Shown piece by piece: positions 1 to 9,051 of a stretch of DNA of 64,000 nt; the first letter of the stretch is position 1; the number at the start of each line of letters is the position of its first letter. Location of the stretch: the NCBI RefSeq assembly GCF_000245015.1, contig NZ_JH600070.1, positions 2,307,704 through 2,371,703 of the forward strand. The letters are read 5' to 3'. The DNA comes from Beggiatoa alba B18LD (GTDB taxonomy: Bacteria > Pseudomonadota > Gammaproteobacteria > Beggiatoales > Beggiatoaceae). Both the position numbers and the translations under genes were made by a program. Below the pieces are notes generated by a model. The model saw only the letters and a list, made by a program, of their open reading frames with translations. It made no database searches and was not told where the DNA came from.

Positions 1-74
1 ATGCGATTGATTTAGCTCAATCTTATCTTGTACTCGTTGGTGGTATTAAAAAGCCTATTAGTACAGTGCAGTAA
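1..74 (+). CDS. C-terminal fragment of an unidentified protein
   Basis: An open frame enters the window from the left and stops with TAA at 72-74. It encodes about 23 residues ending in VGGIKKPISTVQ. The piece is too short to assign to a family. It runs in the same direction as the next gene, 54 bases away, so the two could be co-transcribed. The frame has no in-window start; its reality rests only on the open reading to the edge. Confidence 0.4.
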   Translation, partial: AIDLAQSYLVLVGGIKKPISTVQ

Positions 75-128
75 AAAATCCCGCGATAATTAGAAAATAC
101 TCGATAATGCCTTGGTAGGAAGACCGAC

Positions 129-1109
129 GTGAGTCTTTTATTTTTAATTTTCTTGTTAGTATTTGTAAGCACGGCGGTTGCTGTTTACCCTGTTCATTTA
201 TTAGCCGTGCGGTTTACAGCAAAACGGACACGCTTGCGTTGGTGTCTTTTAGCGTTATTAAGTGCGTGGTTACTATTACTCATTGTTTGGTTGCTCAGTT
301 ATCTCATTGGCTCATGGGCATATTTTTTATTGCTGATAGCACTAGGCATTACCATTTTCATTTTTATGCGTTTACTGGGTACTTCTCCCGCAAATGGCAT
401 CATGATTATGGGGGGTGGGTTAGGTGTCTCAGCCGTTTTTATGTTTATCATGGTTTGGGCGTTTGGATTAAGTGCGCGTTTATCACCACCGCCCGTGCAA
501 GCATTAGTTGCCCGTTTTACTGTGCTTCAACAATTTGCCACAGCAAGTCGTGCTATTTGCCAGTGTCAAACAGATATGCGTTGTCTAACCGATAAATATC
601 TTGCCTTTATGGAGCTACAACAAAATAATACGGTTGCGTTTAAACCCACTGAACAAGCACGCCTTGCTTATTTTGAACAGCAAGCCTTGAATTGTTCAAC
701 CATAGTAAGACAGGGGGAACAAGGGCAATCGTTAGCCATGCAAGTAGAAACCCCACATCATAAAGCAACGATTACAGAGGCATTTTTAAACCAGTTAAGC
801 CAACAAGCACGAGTAAATACAAATAAAAGCAGTGCTTTAGCCGCAGAAGCGATAGAAAAAAATAAAACTGCTGAACCTTCCTCAGACACTGAAGTTGCTA
901 CGACAGAAAAACCTGCGATTGATTTACAACAAGCACAACAGTTTTTAAAGAAACGGATACGTATTACAAAACTAGATGGAAATGTTCAAGAAGGTTATTT
1001 AATTGGTGTTTCATCAAAAGAATTAATCATTCAACAAAAAATAACGCCAAGTGCATTTGCTTATCGCGTATTATTAACGGATATTTTTGAATTACAAGAA
1101 ATTAATTAA
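129..1109 (+). CDS. Multi-spanning membrane protein with a soluble C-terminal small-barrel-like tail
   Basis: I do not recognise this 326-residue protein. It starts at GTG 129, supported by TAGGAAG at 116-122. Hydrophobic segments lie near residues 1-22, 37-60, 63-83 and 90-115, so it should sit in the inner membrane. A soluble region follows with a cysteine cluster (C144, C146, C152 and a further Cys near 190). The last 55 residues (KRIRITKLDGNVQEGYLIG onward) are strand-rich and resemble a small SH3/Sm-like barrel; that is an impression, not a family match. It ends 10 bases before mobA begins, so it may share a transcript with the molybdenum-cofactor genes, but no functional link is visible. 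Confidence 0.75.
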   Translation: MSLLFLIFLLVFVSTAVAVYPVHLLAVRFTAKRTRLRWCLLALLSAWLLLLIVWLLSYLIGSWAYFLLLIALGITIFIFMRLLGTSPANGIMIMGGGLGVSAVFMFIMVWAFGLSARLSPPPVQALVARFTVLQQFATASRAICQCQTDMRCLTDKYLAFMELQQNNTVAFKPTEQARLAYFEQQALNCSTIVRQGEQGQSLAMQVETPHHKATITEAFLNQLSQQARVNTNKSSALAAEAIEKNKTAEPSSDTEVATTEKPAIDLQQAQQFLKKRIRITKLDGNVQEGYLIGVSSKELIIQQKITPSAFAYRVLLTDIFELQEIN

Positions 1110-1119
1110 TTTATATTCT

Positions 1120-1734
1120 ATGGAAGAAAGTCATTATCAACAACAAATAACAGGCGTTATTCTTGCGGGTGGTCGTGCTGTACGCATGGGCGGGCAAGAT
1201 AAAGGCTTGATTGAGATTAATGGGCGTAAAATGATTGAGTATGTTATTGATGTATTGCGCCCGCAGGTTTCTACACTGCTGATTAATGCAAATCGTCATC
1301 AGATGGAATATGCACATCTGGGAGAATGCATGGTTGTTGCTGATAATTACGGCAATTATGAAGGACCTTTAGCAGGCATGTTAAGCGGATTACATAATGC
1401 ACAAACAGAGTATGTATTATTTGTTCCCTGCGACTCGCCCTTAATTACACCAAACCTTGCCGAGCGTTTATATACAGGATTACAAACGGCACAAGCCGAC
1501 ATCAGTGTTGCTACTTCTCCAGATGGGAAATTACAACCCGTTTTCGCGCTAATCAAACGACAATTATTAACGGCATTACGCCAATTTCTGGCAGATGGTG
1601 AGCGTAAAATTGACCGTTGGTATCAATCACAAGCCATGACAGTGGTCGACTTTGCAGATAGCCCCGATACTTTTTTAAATATTAATACGCCTGCTGAACA
1701 AGCAGCGATTGTTGAACGTTTACAAGCGTCATAA
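1120..1734 (+). CDS. mobA: Molybdenum cofactor guanylyltransferase MobA
   Basis: MobA transfers GMP from GTP to molybdopterin to form the guanine-dinucleotide cofactor used by DMSO-reductase-type enzymes. The 204-residue protein has the N-terminal nucleotide-binding signature LAGGRAVRMGGQDKGL (residues 15-30) with Lys28, and the metal-binding PCDSP (103-107), both typical of the family. An upstream in-frame TTG at 1087 exists, but ATG 1120 gives the normal family N terminus. The gene overlaps mobB by one base and begins the mobA-mobB-moaC run. Function is secure by family; its client molybdoenzymes are not in this window. Confidence 0.95.
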   Translation: MEESHYQQQITGVILAGGRAVRMGGQDKGLIEINGRKMIEYVIDVLRPQVSTLLINANRHQMEYAHLGECMVVADNYGNYEGPLAGMLSGLHNAQTEYVLFVPCDSPLITPNLAERLYTGLQTAQADISVATSPDGKLQPVFALIKRQLLTALRQFLADGERKIDRWYQSQAMTVVDFADSPDTFLNINTPAEQAAIVERLQAS

Positions 1735-2297
1735 TGTCCTTACATCCATTGATTAAAGTCCCTTTAGTGGGGTTCGCCGCTTATAGCGGGACAGGTAAAA
1801 CCACCCTCATTTTAAAAATTCTCCCTTTATTAAAAGCGCAGGGGTTACGGGTTGGTGTGATTAAACACGCACATCATCAGTTTGAAATCGACCAAGCGGG
1901 AAAAGATAGCTATCGCATACGTAAAGAAGGCGAGGTCGAACAATTATTAATTGCCTCTCGTCAACGCTGGGTATTAATGACAGAGACAGGGCAAACTGAT
2001 GAACCTTATTTACATCAAGTTTTACCGCATTTAAATCAAGAAACATTAGACTTAGTCATTGTTGAAGGGTTTAAACATGAACAATTCCCCAAAATTGAAC
2101 TGTATCGCCCTAGTTTAAATAAAGCCTTAATTTTTCCTAATGATGCCTCTATTATCGCCATTGCGTCCGACGCGCCCCTGCCTGTTGAAACCACTTTACC
2201 ACGCTTAGACCTGAATGATGCAACCGACATTGTGCAATTTATTGAGGCAAATATCATTCGTTGTTTTCAAGCCAGCCCTATTGATAAATCGCTATGA
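1734..2297 (+). CDS. mobB: Molybdopterin-guanine dinucleotide biosynthesis adaptor MobB
   Basis: MobB is a P-loop GTPase that assists MobA; it is helpful but not essential in E. coli. The 187-residue protein has a Walker A loop [12 protein letters not shown] at residues 13-24, followed by the family segment [14 protein letters not shown]. The VIVEGFKHE segment corresponds to the Walker B region. Its ATG uses the last A of the mobA stop codon, and its own end overlaps moaC by four bases, so translation is probably coupled across all three genes. Confidence 0.93.
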   Translation: MSLHPLIKVPLVGFAAYSGTGKTTLILKILPLLKAQGLRVGVIKHAHHQFEIDQAGKDSYRIRKEGEVEQLLIASRQRWVLMTETGQTDEPYLHQVLPHLNQETLDLVIVEGFKHEQFPKIELYRPSLNKALIFPNDASIIAIASDAPLPVETTLPRLDLNDATDIVQFIEANIIRCFQASPIDKSL

Positions 2298-2773
2298 ACT
2301 CACTAACCCATTTTAATGCCGCAGGCGAAGCCCATATGGTTGATGTTGGTGATAAAGCCAGTACACAACGCACCGCTATTGCAGAGGGATTTATTACCAT
2401 GCAAGCCCAGACCCTGCAATTAATTATGGCGGGAGAGCATAAAAAAGGCGATGTATTAGGAATTGCCCGCCTTGCAGGGATTATGGCAAGTAAAAAAACC
2501 AGCGATTTAATTCCTTTATGTCATCCGCTCATGCTCAGTCATGTCAGCGTTGATTTACAAGCACTACCTGATAAACAAGCCGTTTATTGTCAAGCAACGG
2601 TGAAAACACAGGGGCAAACAGGGGTAGAGATGGAAGCCTTAATGGCAGTACAAATTGCCCTACTCACTGTTTACGACATGTGTAAAGCGGTTGACCGTGG
2701 CATGTGTATCGAGCGGGTACAATTGACAAAGAAGGCGGGCGGAAAATCAGGGGTATGGGAACGAGAGGCTTAA
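2294..2773 (+). CDS. moaC: Cyclic pyranopterin monophosphate synthase MoaC
   Basis: MoaC converts the MoaA product to cyclic pyranopterin monophosphate, the first committed intermediate of molybdenum cofactor synthesis. The 159-residue length is normal. Diagnostic motifs are [13 protein letters not shown] (residues 67-79), [10 protein letters not shown] (110-119) and [11 protein letters not shown] (127-137), including the catalytic-region Lys/Asp residues. It overlaps mobB by the ATGA tetranucleotide and closes the operon; a strong hairpin follows at once. MoaA, moaD and moaE are not in the window. Confidence 0.96.
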   Translation: MNSLTHFNAAGEAHMVDVGDKASTQRTAIAEGFITMQAQTLQLIMAGEHKKGDVLGIARLAGIMASKKTSDLIPLCHPLMLSHVSVDLQALPDKQAVYCQATVKTQGQTGVEMEALMAVQIALLTVYDMCKAVDRGMCIERVQLTKKAGGKSGVWEREA

Positions 2774-2805
2774 AAATCCCCTCGCCAATCAATGAGGGGA
2801 TTTTT
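2772..2805 (+). terminator. Intrinsic terminator after moaC
   Basis: A perfect 12-bp inverted repeat, AAAAATCCCCTC (2772-2783) and GAGGGGATTTTT (2794-2805), with a 10-base loop. The stem carries A-run and T-run on its two sides, so it can terminate both the moaC transcript and, more weakly, the converging phasin transcript. Confidence 0.85.
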
Positions 2806-2839
2806 ACAAATAAATATCAAAATAAAGCGAGAGAGACGC

Positions 2840-3388
2840 TTATTTTTTAGAAGTTTCGATTAAGTTATCTAATGTGTTTTGTGTCCACACTTGCAAATCT
2901 GAACCAAAACGTTGCAATTCGATCATTGCCGCGCCTGCGGTCATCTTGATTTTGTCTTGCAATGCAGTGGCTAATTGAGATTGCACATTCATCATCTCTG
3001 TGCTGCTACTGGCTTTCTTTAATGTTTCCAGTGATTGCGCGCTAGCAGTCATACATTGATTGAGCAACTCAACTTGTTGATTCATAATGTTTGTAAATCT
3101 AACAGTACTGAGTTCCGTTAATTCTTTCACGGCATTGACGGGGGTTTGTAAATCAACGGCATTGATTTGTTGTTTTAGCAAATCGTTGGTTGTAGAAGTA
3201 TTAATTTGATTAAAGTCTTGGAAAGAATTTAATGTGGTTTGCATTAACTGTGCAACTTGCCCCATTTTAACTTGGTTTTGCAACAGCGTATTCATGGTGT
3301 TCAGCCCTGCTTCATTGAGCTGTTTAAACGCATTCAGATACATCTGATTAAAGTTTGCCCATTGTTGGGTAGGAAGTTCTGCTGCCAT
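2840..3388 (-). CDS. Phasin family protein (PHB granule-associated)
   Basis: Phasins coat intracellular polyhydroxybutyrate granules and control their number and size. The 182-residue protein is helical and rich in Gln, Asn, Met and Leu, with an N-terminal WANFNQMYLNAFKQLNEAG segment and a C-terminal LQRFGSDLQVWTQNTLDNL segment. These fit the phasin_2 type. ATG 3388 is preceded by AAAGG at a good distance and is preferred over the in-frame TTG two codons upstream. No synthase genes (phaC, phaE) are in the window, but two exported PHB-depolymerase-like genes lie just beyond it on the same strand, supporting a PHB role. Confidence 0.82.
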   Translation of the reverse strand: MAAELPTQQWANFNQMYLNAFKQLNEAGLNTMNTLLQNQVKMGQVAQLMQTTLNSFQDFNQINTSTTNDLLKQQINAVDLQTPVNAVKELTELSTVRFTNIMNQQVELLNQCMTASAQSLETLKKASSSTEMMNVQSQLATALQDKIKMTAGAAMIELQRFGSDLQVWTQNTLDNLIETSKK

Positions 3389-3484
3389 CGTCAATTACCT
3401 TTCAAAAATTGAATAAAAAGAAATAACAACTTACTCAGGGACAATCAAATATTCAACGATTGTCCCTTTAAAGCCGATTAACGT

Positions 3485-4561
3485 TTAATGAGCGGCTCTA
3501 GGCTCACCTAAACGACTCACCATTTTCATAATTGCCTTCATTTGTGGGGCATCATGGCTATAAAAATCAGGGGAATTTTGATCTTTGCTAGAATATCCCC
3601 AGAAATCCCAACATCCCATAGGGTTTAAAGGAATCTCTTTAGAAACCTGTGCTTGTGGATATAAAACAATCAGGTTATTCGTATCCGCGATTTCATTGTA
3701 ACGGGTATGGGTGTAATACACATCATTTACCTCATGCGCCCCTTGGAAACAACCATGTAACGCAATGTGTACTTTACATTTGCTGGTTTCACAAGATTTA
3801 GGGATATAAGCATAAGCGGCACTGCTCATACTGCTTCTATCACTGTCCACAAACTCGCTTTGGTTAAACGCCACAATTTTACCGCTTAATTTACCAATCT
3901 CAGCAGCAGGATTCAGTTTACCGTATAAATGCGTCAGAATGTCAGTGGATTGGAAAAATCCGCAGTTATTGATAAAGGGCGGTACATTTGTTGGACATGC
4001 CGCATCTTCTGCACTCCCCGTAATCAGCGCATGACCCGAATTAACCGTATTGACAAACTTAATATTGTCAGCAGGAACTTCCGCTAATTGATAAAATTTA
4101 TAGGTTTGCTCAACAACAATGGGTTTAACAACGGTGTCGCTAGACCCTGTAAAAATATAAATTTTTTGCGTTTTTAAATTATCAACACTATCAATTTTAC
4201 CCGCTGTTGCCAACTCCTTCGCCTTTTTTAAAGCCTTGTCTGCTTTTGGCGCGACGGCTGATGTCGCAGGCCCCATACAAGTGCTAATAGAGGAGTTAAT
4301 AAAATCCATCGCTGTTCTTGCGCCTGTTGAACCAGAGCAATAAAAAGGACCGCCTGCAACAATTCCAGCTCCTTTAATGAGGCTAGAATAAGCGGTTGCT
4401 AATTGTGCAGACATAAACCCACCAGAAGAAATGCCTGATACGGTTGTTTGACTGAGATCCGCATCATAACCTGCAAGTTTATCTTCTGCAAAAGCAGGTG
4501 CTTGATAAAACAACGCAACAAGTAACCCAGTGATTGTCAATTTTTTTGATGGAAACATCAT
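3485..4561 (-). CDS. Exported polyhydroxybutyrate depolymerase-like esterase, copy 1
   Basis: This 358-residue alpha/beta hydrolase starts with a signal peptide (cleavage probably after APAFA, residue 25). The order of catalytic elements is lipase box GISSG (43-47, Ser45), Asp142 in TGSSDTVV, His177 in NSGHALIT and the oxyanion HGC (His269). That order, with the oxyanion histidine last, is the type-2 catalytic domain of PHB depolymerases, as in the periplasmic enzyme of Rhodospirillum rubrum. I see no substrate-binding or linker domain, so a periplasmic enzyme is more likely than a secreted one. It lies 42 bases downstream of a close paralogue and shares its length. Substrate range is inferred. 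Confidence 0.85.
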   Translation of the reverse strand: MMFPSKKLTITGLLVALFYQAPAFAEDKLAGYDADLSQTTVSGISSGGFMSAQLATAYSSLIKGAGIVAGGPFYCSGSTGARTAMDFINSSISTCMGPATSAVAPKADKALKKAKELATAGKIDSVDNLKTQKIYIFTGSSDTVVKPIVVEQTYKFYQLAEVPADNIKFVNTVNSGHALITGSAEDAACPTNVPPFINNCGFFQSTDILTHLYGKLNPAAEIGKLSGKIVAFNQSEFVDSDRSSMSSAAYAYIPKSCETSKCKVHIALHGCFQGAHEVNDVYYTHTRYNEIADTNNLIVLYPQAQVSKEIPLNPMGCWDFWGYSSKDQNSPDFYSHDAPQMKAIMKMVSRLGEPRAAH

Positions 4562-4603
4562 GTAATCCTCTTAGTGATTTGTGGTCGATAACAGCTTTAT
4601 TAT

Positions 4604-5677
4604 TTAATGAGCTACCTTTGTTTCCCCTAAACGCTTAACCATTTTCATAATCGCACGCATTTGAGGAGCTTCTTTAGAGAAGAAGTCGGGTTGGTCTGGA
4701 TTGGGGCTGGAATACCCCCAAAAATCCCAGCATCCTTTTGGATTCATCGGGTTTTCTGTAGAACGTAAAACTTGTGGATATAAAATAATCAGATTATTCG
4801 CATCTGCCATTTCATTAAAGCGTGTGCGGGTATAGAACTTGTCACCGATTTCTATCGCGCTTTGTGTACAACCATGAACGGCAATATGCACTTTACAAGC
4901 AGTAGATTCGCAGGTTTTAGGGACATACACATAAGCAACATCTGCCATGCTGGTTTTATCCGAATCTAAAAACTCTTTTTGGTCAAAAGAGACGAGTGTT
5001 CCGCTGGTTTTGCCTGCTTCAACAGCAGGTTTTAAATCTGTATATAAATGTTGTAACAGTTGATGTGATTGAAAAAAACCACACTTGCTAATGAACGGTG
5101 GAGCCGTTGTTTCACACGCTAAATCATCAGGGTTATTTGTGACAAACGCATGACCAGAAGGGACATCCGTTATATATTTTATTTGTTCTTTAGCAACACC
5201 TGCGAGTTGATAAAACTCAAGGGTTTTATCCATCACTAACTTATTGACAACCTTGTCGTTAGTACCGCTAAATAAATAGACTTTTTGTGCTTTAACATTT
5301 GCTAAATCATCAATTTGATGTGCAGATGCTAAGGTTTTAGCTTTTTCTAGGGCTTTTTCTGGATTAGGGGGAGGGGCATCACTAGCGGCTTTCATGCAGG
5401 TATTAATTGAAGTCATGATGTAATCCATCATGTTCTTAGTTTCACCAGAACCCGCACAATAGTATAAACCACCGCCAATCGTAGCAATGCCTTTAATTTC
5501 AGCAGAGTAGGCAACGCCTAATTGTGCTGCCATAAATGCACCAGAGGAAATACCAGAAACGGTTGTTTGACTTAAATCAGCTTGGTAGCTCGGTAACTTG
5601 ACAGTTTCCGCATAGATTGGAAAAGAAAGAATAAGAGAAGTTGCAACTGTCAGTGTTTTTAAAGACATAGATTTCAT
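4604..5677 (-). CDS. Exported polyhydroxybutyrate depolymerase-like esterase, copy 2
   Basis: A 357-residue paralogue of the neighbouring depolymerase with the same layout: signal peptide ending near IYA (residue 23), lipase box GISSG with Ser44, Asp in SGTNDKVV, His in PSGHAFVT, and the late oxyanion VHGCTQ. ATG 5677 is chosen because it is preceded by AAAAGGTGATT and gives a clean signal peptide; the reading frame extends 23 codons further upstream without a good ribosome site. The pair is a tandem duplication that has diverged well in the mature part, so the two may differ in substrate chain length or expression. Confidence 0.85.
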   Translation of the reverse strand: MKSMSLKTLTVATSLILSFPIYAETVKLPSYQADLSQTTVSGISSGAFMAAQLGVAYSAEIKGIATIGGGLYYCAGSGETKNMMDYIMTSINTCMKAASDAPPPNPEKALEKAKTLASAHQIDDLANVKAQKVYLFSGTNDKVVNKLVMDKTLEFYQLAGVAKEQIKYITDVPSGHAFVTNNPDDLACETTAPPFISKCGFFQSHQLLQHLYTDLKPAVEAGKTSGTLVSFDQKEFLDSDKTSMADVAYVYVPKTCESTACKVHIAVHGCTQSAIEIGDKFYTRTRFNEMADANNLIILYPQVLRSTENPMNPKGCWDFWGYSSPNPDQPDFFSKEAPQMRAIMKMVKRLGETKVAH

Positions 5678-6006
5678 AATCACCTTTTTAGATTGAAATA
5701 ATAGCGATAAGGGAAATACAACACATCTAAAACACAACATCAGCAAAATGAATATAAGGCATTGCTCAATAATACACTGATATTAAAAACATTAATCAAT
5801 GTTTGGTTTGTTCATTTTTGCCATATAATGCTAACACGTTTAAATTTTTGTTGCTATGCACTAAATAAAGAATTATAACTTTTTTTATATGAAAAATTTT
5901 TTCCTTAAATATGGTTTAATCCCTGATATAAGTAATATTACCTATTATTGATGGAAAAATTTTTTCTTTGAAATATAGAATAAAAGCTAAATCTCAATAA
6001 TTAGGT
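5678..6006. other. Intergenic region, very AT-rich
   Basis: A stretch of 329 bases between the depolymerase start and the end of the ABC permease gene. It contains many short A and T runs and no open frame with a ribosome site that I can support. It should hold the promoter for the two depolymerase genes and the end of the permease transcript, but I see no clear consensus promoter or hairpin. Confidence 0.5.
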
Positions 6007-6684
6007 TTATAAATAGCTTAACCATCGTTTTTCTAGGTATTTAAAAGAAAATACTAAGGTAAAAGTTAAAACTAAATAAAATGCACCTGCTGTTAAAAAA
6101 GCCTCATAAGGCATGTAAAAACGTGAATTAACGATACGTGCCGCTCCTGTGATATCAATCAGCGTAATCACACTGGCTAAAGAACTTGCATGTAGCATAA
6201 AAATAACTTCGTTACCATAAGCAGGAAGCGCGCGCCGTAACGCACTTGGTAGAATAATACGACGATATATCAACGTAGGTGACATACCAAATGCCTTTGC
6301 TGCTTCAATTTCACCAATAGGCATTGAGACGATAGTACCGCGTAAAATTTCTATCGTATAAGCGGCGGTGTTGAGCGTGAATGCTAATAATGCACACCAA
6401 TAAGCCTCACGTAAAAAGTGCCAAAAAATACTCGCTTTTATCCAATCAAACTGTCCTAATCCATAATAAATAAGGTAAATTTGAATTAATAAAGGTGTAC
6501 CACGAAAGAAGTAACTGAATGCAAAAACGGGGATTGAATAGAAAGGGTTTTTTAAGGTTGCTAACACGGCGCAGGGAATGGCAATGAAAATGCCCAGCAA
6601 TAGGGATAAAGAGACTAATTCTATTGTCAGCCCTAAACCTTCCCAATATAGGTGAAAATTATCAATAATGACACTAAAGTTCAT
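6007..6684 (-). CDS. Amino-acid ABC transporter permease (HisM-like)
   Basis: An inner-membrane permease of the polar amino-acid ABC importer family, 225 residues with about five membrane spans. The segment FFRGTPLLIQIYLIYYGLG and the EAA loop GEIEAAKAFGMSP followed by RRIILPSALRRALPAYGNE are diagnostic. It lies 3 bases downstream of a second permease of the HisQ type, giving a heterodimeric channel as in the histidine/arginine systems. Neither the ATPase nor the binding protein is encoded beside it, so these must come from elsewhere or lie in a different operon. The exact substrate cannot be told from sequence. Confidence 0.88.
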   Translation of the reverse strand: MNFSVIIDNFHLYWEGLGLTIELVSLSLLLGIFIAIPCAVLATLKNPFYSIPVFAFSYFFRGTPLLIQIYLIYYGLGQFDWIKASIFWHFLREAYWCALLAFTLNTAAYTIEILRGTIVSMPIGEIEAAKAFGMSPTLIYRRIILPSALRRALPAYGNEVIFMLHASSLASVITLIDITGAARIVNSRFYMPYEAFLTAGAFYLVLTFTLVFSFKYLEKRWLSYL

Positions 6685-6687
6685 GGT

Positions 6688-7377
6688 TTAGATAGTTTTA
6701 GTATGAATTCGATAACGATGTTCTAGCCATTTTAAGCAGAGAATCGACACGGTTGTAAAGCCAAGAAATCCCAGCGCGACCACTAAATAAAAGGTAAATG
6801 GTAGTCGTGTTGCGCCAGCGGCAAGTGTGGCTTTACGTACCATATCATCTAAGCCAATGACTGAAACTAACGCGGTAGCTTTTAATAACACTAACCAGTT
6901 ATTGCCAAAACTAGGCAGTGCATGGGGAATCATTTGTGGGAGTAAAATACGCCAAAAAACTTGCCCACGTGTCATGCCAAATGCATAAGCCGCTTCTAAT
7001 TGTCCGCGTGGAATAGCGAGAATTGCCCCTCTAAAGGTTTCAGTCATATACGCGCCAAAGATAAAACCTATCGTTAATACGCCCGCAATAAATGGATTAA
7101 TATCAATATAATCATCATATCCAATCGCATTTGCTAGTTGATTGATGAGTAATTGTCCCCCATAAAAAATCAATAGCATTAACACTAAGTCGGGAATCCC
7201 TCGAATAACAGTGGTGTAAACCATTGCAATGCTAGAAGCAATTTTTGAGGTAGATAATCTTGCTAACGCACCCACTAAGCCTAAACCTGTTGCAATGCAA
7301 AGAGATAATAAAGAAACTTCTATCGTGAGTAATGCCCCTGCCAAAATGCTCGCGCCATAGCCGTGTAGGTCAAACAT
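6688..7377 (-). CDS. Amino-acid ABC transporter permease (HisQ-like)
   Basis: Partner of the HisM-like permease and the first gene of the pair. It has 229 residues, about five membrane spans, the family segment YTTVIRGIPDLVLMLLIFYGG and the coupling EAA loop RGQLEAAYAFGMTRGQ followed by RILLPQMIPHALPSFGNNW. In histidine, arginine and octopine importers HisQ and HisM types pair with one ATPase. The absence of adjacent ATPase and binding-protein genes is unusual but not rare. A ribosome site AGGAG lies just before ATG 7377. Confidence 0.88.
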   Translation of the reverse strand: MFDLHGYGASILAGALLTIEVSLLSLCIATGLGLVGALARLSTSKIASSIAMVYTTVIRGIPDLVLMLLIFYGGQLLINQLANAIGYDDYIDINPFIAGVLTIGFIFGAYMTETFRGAILAIPRGQLEAAYAFGMTRGQVFWRILLPQMIPHALPSFGNNWLVLLKATALVSVIGLDDMVRKATLAAGATRLPFTFYLVVALGFLGFTTVSILCLKWLEHRYRIHTKTI

Positions 7378-7454
7378 TCAATTCTCCTGCAATGAGAAAC
7401 TGAGCAGTAATAAACGCTAAAACAAATCTGAATTTAGTGCGTTAACTCATCATA

Positions 7455-7486
7455 AAGCGGTTATGTCGTTGTCAACATAACCACTT
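7455..7486 (-). terminator. Probable hairpin terminator downstream of sppA
   Basis: Inverted repeat AAGCGGTTATGT (7455-7466) and ACATAACCACTT (7475-7486), one mismatch, 8-base loop, 21 bases past the sppA stop on the minus strand. The T-tract is weak, so efficiency is uncertain. Confidence 0.45.
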
Positions 7487-7506
7487 GCTATTAAATCTTA
7501 TTTTTC

Positions 7507-8619
7507 TTATGGTGCACAGACTTGATGAATATCACCATGATAAACCAATGGAACAGTTAATACAGTGTTACATAAGACTTGTTGTGGCGTTTGTGCGTTT
7601 GTTGTGGGGGTTGCTGGATGTGCCCATACTAGTAATTGTCCTAACCAACTCGTTTCATCCGTTTGTGGGTAAACCAGTTGATAATCATCACCAACCTTTG
7701 CAAGCTGTGCAAGTTTATCAATGGCTTGTTGACGGTTTAATGTGCCATCAATTAAATGATATTGTTCGGCAGTGTCATTGCTGAATAATTGCGCCCCCAT
7801 TTTATTACGAATGACATCTGCATTAATTTGACGGTTCTCAGCAACATGTTGTACAAATTTCGTATATTCCGTATCGACACCTGCTTGCAGGTTTTGCAAT
7901 TCTTCATCGGTAGGACGGCGAAAAGGATTGCCTAAATCTTTACCGCGCCCCGCAAAGATTTGATATTGTTCTATTCCTTCCTCAGTGACAATTCCGCCTC
8001 CCATTACCCCGCCATCTGTCGCAATGGGTTTATTAAAATAAGTGAGAGAAATCCCTAATACCCCAATACTGCCAACCATACTCCCATAATCCGCATAAAT
8101 TGCATCCGCGCCCACCATTGCCATAACCCCACCTGAAGCGGCAAAACCTTCAATATAAGCAATAACAGGCTTTTGGGTTGCCTTTTGATACGCTTTGATA
8201 CCATCAAAAATGGCACGAGAACCATAAATAGTGCCTCCAGCGGTCTGGATATGTAAAAAAATACCTTTAATCTCAGGATGTTTTGCCGCTTTTAACAGTT
8301 GCTCTTGAATTTGATAGCCGTAAGTGACACCTGTGGCTAAAAAGGAGAGAGAACCGAATTCGGTATTTGGACTGCCGAGTATAATCCCATTAATATTGAG
8401 TTTTAATAAATACTGCTGACTTTGTGAATTCCCTGCAATATAAGTATATTGCGACGCTATATTATTGATATCCGTTAATTCCCCCTGCTGTAGTTTTGCA
8501 CCGATACCGATGCCTAACCCTGTAAAAAAGAAAATGGCGAGGACAATTAAAATAATAAGACTCAACAGGGCGAAAAAGACCTGTCCAACAAGGCGAAACG
8601 CGCCAGTTATGATTGACAT
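7507..8619 (-). CDS. sppA: Signal peptide peptidase SppA, short form (peptidase S49)
   Basis: SppA degrades cleaved signal peptides in the cytoplasmic membrane. The protein has 370 residues with one N-terminal membrane span (about 14-36), so it is the short Bacillus-like form rather than the 67-kDa E. coli form. The nucleophile is Ser162 in EGFAASGGVMAM. The general base by alignment with the Bacillus enzyme is Lys227 in FAGRGKDLGNPFR; the distance and context fit a Ser/Lys dyad. The region YADYGSMVGSIGVLG between them is typical. It stands alone between the permease genes and the divergent HPr gene. Confidence 0.9.
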   Translation of the reverse strand: MSIITGAFRLVGQVFFALLSLIILIVLAIFFFTGLGIGIGAKLQQGELTDINNIASQYTYIAGNSQSQQYLLKLNINGIILGSPNTEFGSLSFLATGVTYGYQIQEQLLKAAKHPEIKGIFLHIQTAGGTIYGSRAIFDGIKAYQKATQKPVIAYIEGFAASGGVMAMVGADAIYADYGSMVGSIGVLGISLTYFNKPIATDGGVMGGGIVTEEGIEQYQIFAGRGKDLGNPFRRPTDEELQNLQAGVDTEYTKFVQHVAENRQINADVIRNKMGAQLFSNDTAEQYHLIDGTLNRQQAIDKLAQLAKVGDDYQLVYPQTDETSWLGQLLVWAHPATPTTNAQTPQQVLCNTVLTVPLVYHGDIHQVCAP

Positions 8620-9051
8620 GCAAACCTCTCCACGAGCATAAATTTCAGTAAAAATAATCCATCAATTTCGTAAACAAGACGAGATACAACATTATACAAT
8701 GTGGGTTGTTTGCCTTGCTGAACAAAGGTGGGATTAACCCCATTTAGCGACATTGCTTGCTATGAATGCTTTAATCATTGGGCTAACTTTGTTATGTTTT
8801 GAACCTTACACGTAATATTGCTAGAAAAACAAATAGATTATTTCCCTAAATTTCATGTGAATGACGGCTCAGTGTAAAAAAGTCGATGCATGTTGGGGAT
8901 GCTAACTTGAGCTTATCAAGCTTCAGACCTACTGTTTAGGAGGCAGATTGTCTGCGATGGCTAAGTACATGGAAATTTTATCCATAACACGATAAGTTTA
9001 AAAAAAATTGCCTAGTATTAATAAAGTATAAGGAGTGAAAAATAAATAACC
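8620..9051. other. Divergent intergenic region between sppA and HPr
   Basis: A 432-base region between divergent genes, so it should hold promoters in both directions. I see no open frame with a ribosome site and no convincing sigma-70 pair. A purine-rich AAGGAG at 9030-9035 lies about 16 bases before the GTG start of HPr, further than usual. The middle part (8870-8960) is less AT-rich than its flanks, but I recognise no known RNA in it. Confidence 0.45.

Noticed and set aside
7485..7784. Plus-strand frame across the end of sppA
   Set aside because: It is antisense to a complete SppA and its His/Leu/Val-rich product matches nothing.
8860..8990. Possible riboswitch or structured leader upstream of HPr
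   Set aside because: The composition is less AT-rich than the flanks, but I recognise no conserved core and the stems are short.
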